Shown piece after piece: positions 6,000 to 11,356 of a stretch of 11,356 bases of DNA. The stretch covers positions 1 to 11,356 of the forward strand of contig CALETX010000398.1 in NCBI GenBank assembly GCA_937920455.1. The letters run 5' to 3'. Every line of letters begins with the position of its first letter. Within the stretch, counting starts at the first letter, position 1. The translations under genes were made by a program, and so were the position numbers. The DNA comes from an uncultured bacterium. GTDB lineage: Bacteria > Verrucomicrobiota > Kiritimatiellia > UBA8416 > CALETX01. The notes below the pieces were generated by a model. It did not search any database and had not been told where the DNA came from. It saw nothing but the letters and a program-made list of their open reading frames with translations.

Positions 6000-7520
6000 A
6001 TGATAAATATCCAGGAGACGGTGAGAACTCGTGTGGCGCCATCGCCTACGGGGACACCCCATATAGGAACGGCATACGTTGCTTTGTTCAACCAGGCATT
6101 TGCTCGAAGGCACGGTGGGAGGTTTGTGCTTCGGATTGAAGACACTGACAGAACTCGCTCCTCCCCGAAATGGGAAGTGGCCCTGATTGAAGCGTTGAGA
6201 TGGCTAGGGGTTGCATGGGACGAAGGGCCGGATATTGGAGGAGATTTCGGGCCGTACCGGCAGAGTGAAAGGTTGTCCATCTACAGGGACCATGTGGATC
6301 GGTTGGTAAAAGAGGGTGGCGCGTATCCATGTTTCTGCTCTTCGGAGAGGCTGGAGGAGCTTCGCAAACGCCAGGCTCAGGAAAAGGCATCCATTCAGGG
6401 TTATGACGGTTTGTGTGCTTCAATATCTTCGGCCGAGGCAAAGCGCAGGATTGACGCCGGCGAGACATACGTCATCAGGATGCGCGTTCCCCGTGAGGGA
6501 GAGTGTGTTTTCAGGGACAGGTTCAGAGGGGAGATTCGAATTCCCTGGAACCAGATTGATCATCAGGTGTTGATGAAATCGGATGGTTATCCTACCTATC
6601 ACCTTGCCAATGTTGTTGACGATCATCTCATGAGAATAACCCACGTGATCAGGGGAGAGGAGTGGATCAGTTCGGCGCCAAAGCATGTGTTGCTTTACTC
6701 CCTTTTTGGATGGCAGCCGCCGGAGTTTGCTCATCTGCCTCTGCTTCGAAATCCTGACAAAACGAAGCTTTCCAAACGCCGCAATCCGACAAGCATTCTT
6801 TATTACAGGGATGCAGGCTATCTTCCTGAAGCGCTTTCGAACTATCTATGCCTCATGGGGTACAGCAGATCCGACGGCAGGGAGATCTTCTCCCTGCGGG
6901 AGATGTTTGAAGATTTCGATATTGATCGGATCAGTCTTGGAGGGCCGATATTCGATCTGAACAAGCTTGCCAGCTTCAATGCTCAATACATAAGGCATCT
7001 GAGTCCCGACGAATTGGTTCTGCGCCTTGCGCAGTGGCGCCTGAACTGCGATTATTGGAGGCGCATCGTGCCGCTTGCTCAACCTCGCCTGCAGAGGCTG
7101 GGCGATTTTGTGCCTATGGCTGCTTTCCTTTTCGCCGACAGGTTGAACTACAGGGTTGAGGATTTGCTTGGGCCGACAAAGGATCAAATACGCGTTGCCG
7201 AGTTGCTGAAGATCGGACAGTGGGAACTGGAAAAAGTGGAGAACTGGGAGAAGGATCGCCTGCGTGAAGTCTTCGAAAAGATTGCAGTGATTGAACAGAT
7301 AAAACTCAAGTCTGCGTTGACGCCCTTTTTTGTCGCTATCTGTGGATCAGCCGTGTCATTGCCGCTTTTTGAGAGCATGGAGATATTGGGGAGAGACCTC
7401 TCCCTTAGGCGGTTGATCTACGCGCAGGAGCTGCTGCTCGCTGCGGGGCACGGCGTTCAGGGTCGGGAGCTTAAGGAACTCCAAAGTCGCTACGAACGCG
7501 CCTACGGGGCACAGGAGTGA
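6000..7520 (+). CDS. gltX: Glutamyl-tRNA synthetase (GluRS)
   Basis: This is a 506-residue class Ib synthetase that charges tRNA-Glu with glutamate using ATP in the cytoplasm. The N terminus has [16 protein letters not shown], the HIGH-box equivalent (HIGT at 21-24), followed by RIEDTDRTR (45-53), which is typical of bacterial GluRS. The zinc-site region is CFC with C111 and C113, then YDGLC with Y135 and C139, the CxC...YxxxC version. The KMSKS equivalent is KLSKR (256-260). The remaining 240 residues form the helical anticodon-binding part, with length near the family norm of about 470-500. The ATG at 6000 is preferred because it starts just before the conserved core and has AGAGGAG upstream (11 nt gap, slightly long). 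A TTG at 5952 is a less likely start. glnS follows at once, so this GluRS is probably Glu-specific; that is inferred, not read from residues. Confidence 0.97.
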   Translation: MINIQETVRTRVAPSPTGTPHIGTAYVALFNQAFARRHGGRFVLRIEDTDRTRSSPKWEVALIEALRWLGVAWDEGPDIGGDFGPYRQSERLSIYRDHVDRLVKEGGAYPCFCSSERLEELRKRQAQEKASIQGYDGLCASISSAEAKRRIDAGETYVIRMRVPREGECVFRDRFRGEIRIPWNQIDHQVLMKSDGYPTYHLANVVDDHLMRITHVIRGEEWISSAPKHVLLYSLFGWQPPEFAHLPLLRNPDKTKLSKRRNPTSILYYRDAGYLPEALSNYLCLMGYSRSDGREIFSLREMFEDFDIDRISLGGPIFDLNKLASFNAQYIRHLSPDELVLRLAQWRLNCDYWRRIVPLAQPRLQRLGDFVPMAAFLFADRLNYRVEDLLGPTKDQIRVAELLKIGQWELEKVENWEKDRLREVFEKIAVIEQIKLKSALTPFFVAICGSAVSLPLFESMEILGRDLSLRRLIYAQELLLAAGHGVQGRELKELQSRYERAYGAQE

Positions 7521-7525
7521 TCATT

Positions 7526-9220
7526 ATGAAGACCGGTGGGGAATCGCCTGGTAACTTCATACGTAAGATTGTTCAGGAGGATCTTGCATCCAACCGGACC
7601 GGCGGCCGCGTTGTGACGCGATTTCCGCCAGAGCCGAATGGCTATCTGCACATCGGCCATGCAAAGGCCATCTGCATTGACTTCGGCATAGCGAGGGAGT
7701 TCGGGGGAAAATGTCATCTGAGGATGGATGATACAAATCCATCAAAGGAGTCCATGGAATACGTGGAAGCGATCTGCCGCGACGTAAAATGGCTGGGGTG
7801 GGATTGGGGTGAGGACCTTTATTTTGCGGCCGATTACTTCGAGCGTATGTACGATGTGGCTGTTGATCTCATCCGGCGCGGCAAGGCTTATGTGTGTGAG
7901 CTGTCGCAGGGGGAATGGAAGGAGTACCGCGGCGTTCCGACCCGGCCTGGGAAAGAGAGCCCCTACAGGAACAGGCCCATTGAAGAGAGTTTGGATCTGT
8001 TCAAGAGAATGCGTGCGGGAGAGTTTCCTGATGGCTCGTTGTGCCTTCGCGCGAAGATAGACATGTCTTCTCCGAATATTCATCTTCGCGATCCTGTTCT
8101 GTATAGAATCATGCGAGCGCGACATTACAGGACCGGAGACAAGTGGTGCATCTATCCCACTTACGATTTTGCGCATCCTCTGGAGGATGTGTTCGAGGGA
8201 GTCACGCATTCACTGTGCACCCTTGAGTTCGAGGTGCACCGTCCCTTGTATGACTGGGTGGTTGAGCAGGTGAATCCACCGATCCGCCCCATGCAGCATG
8301 AGTTTGCCCGCCTGAATTTGAGCTATACGGTGATGAGCAAGCGCATGCTTCAGGAACTGGTGCAGGGTGGTTATGTGAAAGGGTGGGATGATCCGCGTCT
8401 TCCGACAATTGCGGGGCTTCGCCGTCGTGGATGTACTGCGGCTGCGATAAGGGATTTTGCGGAGCGCGTAGGGGTGACCAAATATGAGAGCCTCACGGAC
8501 ATCGCGCTGTTGGAGCACTGCATGAGAGACGATTTGAACAAGCGAGCGTCAAGGGCTATGGCTGTCCTGCGGCCGCTGAAGCTTGTCATAGACAATTACC
8601 CGGAAAATGCTGAGGAGACATTCGAGGCGTTGAACAATCCAGAGGACCCCTCGGCTGGCGCCAGGCCAGTGCCGTTCTCTCGCGAACTGTACATAGAACG
8701 CGATGATTTTCGCGAGAATCCTCCTCCCAAGTATCACCGACTCGCGCCGGGGAGGGAGGTACGGCTAAGGTATGCCGTCTATGTGACATGCACGAGCATA
8801 ATCAAGGATGCCGACAGCGGTGAGATTGTCGAAATTCATGCCAACTATGATCCGGCCTCCCGCGGCGGAGGCACTCCGGACGGGCGCAAAGTGAAAGGCA
8901 CAATACACTGGGTCTCAGCACGCCATGCTGTGCGGGCGGAATTCCGGCTTTACGACAGGCTCTTTATGGTGGAGGAACCAGCCAGGGCGGCGGGAGAGGA
9001 CGGCGATTTCAAGAAGTTTTTGAATCCGAGGTCCCTTGAGGTCGTCGAAGGATGGGTTGAGCCCTCTCTGGCTTCTGTTCCTCCCGGATCTCACTACCAG
9101 TTTGAACGGTTGGGATATTTCTGCGCAGATTCTGATTCGGCTCCGGGGCGGCCTGTTTTCAACAGGACAGTCACTCTCAAGGACACGTGGGCGAAGATCG
9201 AACGATCCCAGCCAGACTGA
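7526..9220 (+). CDS. glnS: Glutaminyl-tRNA synthetase (GlnRS)
   Basis: This is a 564-residue protein, close to the E. coli enzyme in length, that charges tRNA-Gln directly with glutamine. It shows the GlnRS form of the HIGH box, [14 protein letters not shown] (HIGH at 42-45), then [10 protein letters not shown], where GluRS has EDTD. The KMSKS loop is VMSKR (269-273). The C-terminal half has the two-barrel anticodon-binding region with late motifs such as QFERLGYFC and [15 protein letters not shown], showing the gene is intact. There is no YqeY-like extra domain. The ATG at 7526 has GGAG eight bases upstream; a GTG at 7517 overlapping the gltX stop is the alternative. Bacterial GlnRS is generally viewed as derived from a eukaryotic lineage by transfer. 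Its presence suggests the GatCAB amidotransferase route is not essential for Gln-tRNA here, although it may still serve Asn-tRNA. Confidence 0.97.
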   Translation: MKTGGESPGNFIRKIVQEDLASNRTGGRVVTRFPPEPNGYLHIGHAKAICIDFGIAREFGGKCHLRMDDTNPSKESMEYVEAICRDVKWLGWDWGEDLYFAADYFERMYDVAVDLIRRGKAYVCELSQGEWKEYRGVPTRPGKESPYRNRPIEESLDLFKRMRAGEFPDGSLCLRAKIDMSSPNIHLRDPVLYRIMRARHYRTGDKWCIYPTYDFAHPLEDVFEGVTHSLCTLEFEVHRPLYDWVVEQVNPPIRPMQHEFARLNLSYTVMSKRMLQELVQGGYVKGWDDPRLPTIAGLRRRGCTAAAIRDFAERVGVTKYESLTDIALLEHCMRDDLNKRASRAMAVLRPLKLVIDNYPENAEETFEALNNPEDPSAGARPVPFSRELYIERDDFRENPPPKYHRLAPGREVRLRYAVYVTCTSIIKDADSGEIVEIHANYDPASRGGGTPDGRKVKGTIHWVSARHAVRAEFRLYDRLFMVEEPARAAGEDGDFKKFLNPRSLEVVEGWVEPSLASVPPGSHYQFERLGYFCADSDSAPGRPVFNRTVTLKDTWAKIERSQPD

Positions 9221-9252
9221 TTCTGAATGTCTCTGCATTGTCGCAGATCGGA

Positions 9253-10677
9253 ATGAGCGAGACTCGACATTTTTCATCAAGACGAATCGTGGCGATAGTT
9301 GGCCGGCCCAACGTTGGCAAGTCAGCGCTTTTCAACAGAATTGTGGGCCGCAGGGTAGCGATCGTTCATGAGGAAAGGGGCGTTACTCGGGACAGGCTCA
9401 TGAGCCAGGCCGCATGGGGTGGGGAGCTGTTTGTGCTGGTTGATACCGGAGGCATAGGAAGCATGGATAACGCCGCTCCATCCGACGAGATAGAGGCCGG
9501 AGTTGAACGACAGGTTGACCTCGCGATTCAGGAGGCCGCCGTAATTATCTTTGTGGTTGACGGCCAGGCTGGTCTGGTTCCGCTGGATGAAGAAGTGGCT
9601 CGCCGTCTGCGCAGGACTGGCCGGCGCGTTCTGGTGGCTGTTAACAAATGCGATGCAGCGGCGCAGGACGAGCGTAGCGGGGATTTCGAGGAGCTTGGCT
9701 TTCCCCTCTTTCCCGTGTCTGCTCTGCACGGGCGTGGTTTGGAACCATTGATGGCGGAAGCCTTGAGGTGCCTCCCTTCAGAGACCTGTGGGGAAGCGAG
9801 TAACTCCCTCAGGGTGGCGATTGTGGGGCGACCGAATGTTGGCAAGTCTTCTCTGGTCAACAGACTGCTTGGAACCGAGAGGGTGATAGTTTCCTCGGTT
9901 CCGGGCACCACCCGCGACAGCGTCGAGGCATCTCTGATCATTGGCGATGGAAGTGAAGCAAGACGATACTTGCTGATAGACACGGCTGGAGCGAAAGGGC
10001 GTGGGCGGAAAGTATCGGCTGTTGAAGTGTTCGGAAGAATGCGCATGGAAGCCAGCATCCGCACATCGAATGTTGCATTGCTGATGATTGATGCGGTTCA
10101 AGGGCCGGGCGAGGTTGACAAGAAGCTTGCTTCGTTGATCATTGAGCAGAACAAGGGATGTGTTGTTGCGGTCAACAAGTGGGATCTTGCAAAGGGCGCG
10201 GATGAGGATGAGTACAGGGATGCCGTGTGGCGCGTGATGCCGTTTCTCTCCTTCTGCCCGCTTGTTTTCGTATCCGCCATGACCGGTCTGAACATTGAAC
10301 GGATTGTCGAGGCGCTGGATCAGGTGGCAGCGCAGACGCGGGCGACTCTTCCAACCGGGCTGTTGAACAGAGTGTTGGGCGACGCTCAACAATCCGTTCA
10401 TGCTCCGGCCGACCACGCACGGCGGCTGAAGATATTCTATGCGGTTCAGACTGGAATCGAGCCGGTTCGCCTGCGTCTTTACGTAAACGATGTGGATCTT
10501 CTTACATCTAACTATAAAGGTTATCTCGTACGTAAACTTCGAGAGCGATTCGGTCTGGAGGGGGCGCCTGTTGTTGTGGAGGTCAAACCTCGTTCGAGGG
10601 CCGTTTTGAACCGCGTGAGGACACGAGATGGGATAACTCACGACGCAACGAACCACGGTGCGGAGTTAAATACATGA
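9253..10677 (+). CDS. der: Der (EngA) double-GTPase, ribosome assembly factor
   Basis: This is a 474-residue protein with two tandem GTPase domains and a C-terminal KH-like domain, the layout unique to Der, which helps mature the 50S subunit. Domain 1 has GRPNVGKS (17-24), DTGG (64-67) and NKCD (131-134). Domain 2 has GRPNVGKS (192-199), PGTTRDS (217-223), DTAG (243-246) and NKWD (308-311). The KH region spans about 365-450 and ends in a basic KPRSRAVLNRVR segment. The length is near the usual 440-490. The start at 9253 is chosen because the G1 strand begins about 11 residues in; its ribosome site is weak. An in-frame GTG at 9187 inside glnS is the alternative. It lies 32 nt after glnS on the same strand, so it is probably cotranscribed with both synthetase genes. 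Confidence 0.96.
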   Translation: MSETRHFSSRRIVAIVGRPNVGKSALFNRIVGRRVAIVHEERGVTRDRLMSQAAWGGELFVLVDTGGIGSMDNAAPSDEIEAGVERQVDLAIQEAAVIIFVVDGQAGLVPLDEEVARRLRRTGRRVLVAVNKCDAAAQDERSGDFEELGFPLFPVSALHGRGLEPLMAEALRCLPSETCGEASNSLRVAIVGRPNVGKSSLVNRLLGTERVIVSSVPGTTRDSVEASLIIGDGSEARRYLLIDTAGAKGRGRKVSAVEVFGRMRMEASIRTSNVALLMIDAVQGPGEVDKKLASLIIEQNKGCVVAVNKWDLAKGADEDEYRDAVWRVMPFLSFCPLVFVSAMTGLNIERIVEALDQVAAQTRATLPTGLLNRVLGDAQQSVHAPADHARRLKIFYAVQTGIEPVRLRLYVNDVDLLTSNYKGYLVRKLRERFGLEGAPVVVEVKPRSRAVLNRVRTRDGITHDATNHGAELNT

Positions 10678-10680
10678 TTT

Positions 10681-10727
10681 TTTTTGCGGTTCACAGGGCA
10701 CTTTTCCCCTAGAAAAATCCGCGAAAA
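10681..10727 (+). repeat. Imperfect inverted repeat after der
   Basis: TTTTTGCGG (10681-10689) pairs with CCGCGAAAA (10719-10727) over nine positions with one T-G wobble. Within the loop, AGGG (10695-10698) faces CCCT (10707-10710). The T run is at the 5' side of the stem instead of after it, so this is not a standard intrinsic terminator for der. It might protect the 3' end of the transcript or help define the downstream operator region. Confidence 0.4.
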
Positions 10728-10743
10728 CCACAATGGGCTGTAT
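10728..10743 (+). promoter_or_regulatory. NrdR box 1 (degenerate), upstream of nrdJ
   Basis: CCACAATGGGCTGTAT has the outer halves of the NrdR palindrome (consensus about acaCwAtATaTwGtgt), with CACAAT and TGT, but GGGC in the centre. By eye it agrees at 11 of 16 positions. The reason to call it is that it starts exactly 31 bp before box 2, leaving a 15-bp gap, the classic spacing of tandem NrdR boxes on one face of the helix. Confidence 0.5.
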
Positions 10744-10758
10744 ATTTTTTGTTGCGCT

Positions 10759-10774
10759 ATGCAATATATAGGGG
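10759..10774 (+). promoter_or_regulatory. NrdR box 2, upstream of nrdJ
   Basis: ATGCAATATATAGGGG matches the core of the NrdR consensus (CwATATATwG) without a mismatch; differences are at the edges. NrdR is a zinc-ribbon/ATP-cone repressor that binds tandem boxes in front of ribonucleotide reductase genes of all classes and represses them when dATP is high. Location upstream of a reductase gene supports the reading. The nrdR gene itself is not in the window. Confidence 0.65.
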
Positions 10775-10882
10775 TATTTGACTAGAGTCGGCGATGCGGG
10801 GTAAAGGCCGGTACGCGCGGGTGCTCGCCTTCAAATTGCGCCGGTCATTCACGTGTTGTTCAGGGCTTTATTTGTCTAGGGC

Positions 10883-10887
10883 GGAGG
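10883..10887 (+). promoter_or_regulatory. Ribosome binding site of nrdJ
   Basis: GGAGG lies six bases before the ATG at 10894. It fixes the start of the reductase frame, whose first 40 or so residues are too poorly conserved to place it by similarity. Confidence 0.8.
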
Positions 10888-10893
10888 TGCGTC

Positions 10894-11356
10894 ATGCTTG
10901 ATGTTCGAGAAACGTCCGAATCACGCGGCGTACAGGAATCGGAGAGATTCAGACGTCGCCGTTCCAGAAACGGCAAGAAAACCACAGAAGGCGAACGACA
11001 GTCCCAAGGCAAAGGGTTGCGCATACCGTGCGTTCTGAGCAGCAAAGGAATCAACCCGTTTGATGAGGTTGAATGGGAGACGCGTACCGCATCTATAACT
11101 GACGATAAAGGTGCGGTGATTTTTGAGCAACAGAATGTTGAGGTGCCAAAGTTCTGGTCCCAACTGGCCGCTAATGTCGTCGCTTCGAAGTATTTCTACG
11201 GTCCGGCAGGATCGCCTGAGAGGGAAAACAGCGTCCGACAGCTTGTGCACAGGGTGGCCCGAACCATCACCGATTGGGGCATGGCCGGCGGCTATTTTGC
11301 CTCACACGAGGATGCGGAGAATTTCTACGCTGAGTTGTGCGCAGCATGCGTGAACC
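10894..11356 (+). CDS. nrdJ: Class II (adenosylcobalamin-dependent) ribonucleotide reductase, N-terminal fragment
   Basis: The frame is open from the ATG at 10894 to the right edge, giving 154 codons of a much longer protein, so there is no stop in view. After a basic, low-complexity leader (about residues 18-41, rich in Arg/Lys/Gln) comes NPFDEVEWETRTASITD (54-70). This is followed by VIFEQQNVEVPKFWSQLAAN and SKYFYG, then a helical part beginning SVRQLVHRVARTITDWG. This order is typical of the N terminus of vitamin B12-dependent reductases, which make deoxynucleotides from ribonucleotides with a radical generated from adenosylcobalamin, with or without oxygen. Active-site cysteines and the radical loop lie outside the window. 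There is no ATP-cone at the very N terminus in the visible part. The upstream tandem NrdR-like boxes agree with the assignment. Confidence 0.9.
   Translation, partial: MLDVRETSESRGVQESERFRRRRSRNGKKTTEGERQSQGKGLRIPCVLSSKGINPFDEVEWETRTASITDDKGAVIFEQQNVEVPKFWSQLAANVVASKYFYGPAGSPERENSVRQLVHRVARTITDWGMAGGYFASHEDAENFYAELCAACVN

Larger units (their letters stand above)
10678..10893 (+). other. 216-nt leader region upstream of nrdJ
   Basis: This spacer between der and the reductase gene holds a run of eight T (10678-10685), an imperfect inverted repeat and two NrdR-like boxes, each listed separately. A TTGACT at 10778-10783 with TAAAGG 18 nt on (10802-10807) is a weak promoter candidate. The G+C-rich stretch 10791-10845 could fold (for example GGCGA at 10790-10794 with TCGCC further on). 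It lacks the conserved B12-box sequence, so I do not call a cobalamin riboswitch. Confidence 0.5.

Noticed and set aside
9778..10656. 292-codon minus-strand frame opposite der
   Set aside because: It is antisense to the second GTPase and KH domains of Der and has no domain-like features of its own.
10675..10690. Intrinsic terminator after der, from the run of eight T
   Set aside because: There is no G+C-rich stem just before the T run. The pairing that exists uses the T run itself as its 5' arm.
10780..10893. Cobalamin riboswitch in the leader of the B12-dependent reductase gene
   Set aside because: The position would make sense, but the conserved B12-box bases and the usual core are not visible, and the leader is short. 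NrdR-type control explains the region better.

Overview
This is a bacterial chromosomal window of moderate G+C, densely packed with genes and carrying no sign of a phage, transposon, CRISPR array or RNA gene. It holds eleven genes supported with reasonable confidence; the last is cut by the right edge. A possible twelfth is cut by the left edge. The lineage cannot be fixed from this window. A bacterial-type GluRS beside a true GlnRS, a B12-dependent (class II) ribonucleotide reductase, an FHA protein with a C-terminal membrane anchor, and a PP-loop/DUF814 thiolase-like protein suit an anaerobic or facultative Gram-negative, perhaps of the Planctomycetes-Verrucomicrobia-Lentisphaerae/Kiritimatiellae sphere. 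That placement is a weak inference from the general look of the proteins.

Left part (1-1608, minus strand): a two-gene operon of a small cupin followed 6 nt later by an iron-type alcohol dehydrogenase. A third gene possibly begins with a GTGA overlap at the dehydrogenase stop and runs off the left edge. Divergent from the cupin, on the plus strand, come a uroporphyrinogen-decarboxylase-superfamily protein (1730-2785), a gap of about 230 nt with one doubtful small ORF, a hydrophobic multi-pass membrane protein (3014-3628), and a PP-loop ATPase fused to a DUF814 domain (3663-4634), probably an RNA sulfur transferase.

Middle (4645-5944): an FHA-domain/transmembrane protein on the minus strand is convergent with the PP-loop gene and divergent from a HAD phosphatase/phosphomutase gene (5279-5944).

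Right part (5279-10677, plus strand): a probable translation cluster follows the HAD gene. It consists of gltX (GluRS), glnS (GlnRS, starting 5 nt after the gltX stop) and der (double-GTPase ribosome assembly factor, 32 nt further on). The pair of aminoacyl-tRNA synthetases implies direct charging of both Glu- and Gln-tRNA. Der would tie the cluster to 50S maturation.

Right edge (10678-11356): a 216-nt leader contains an inverted repeat and two NrdR-box-like sites exactly 31 bp apart. It precedes the N-terminal 154 residues of a class II ribonucleotide reductase (nrdJ-type), which suggests NrdR control of dNTP synthesis. No wholly new system is evident. The points most worth a second look are the NrdR tandem boxes, the PP-loop/DUF814 protein with its cysteine set, the His-to-Gln change at a metal-ligand position in the dehydrogenase, and the gltX-glnS-der arrangement.
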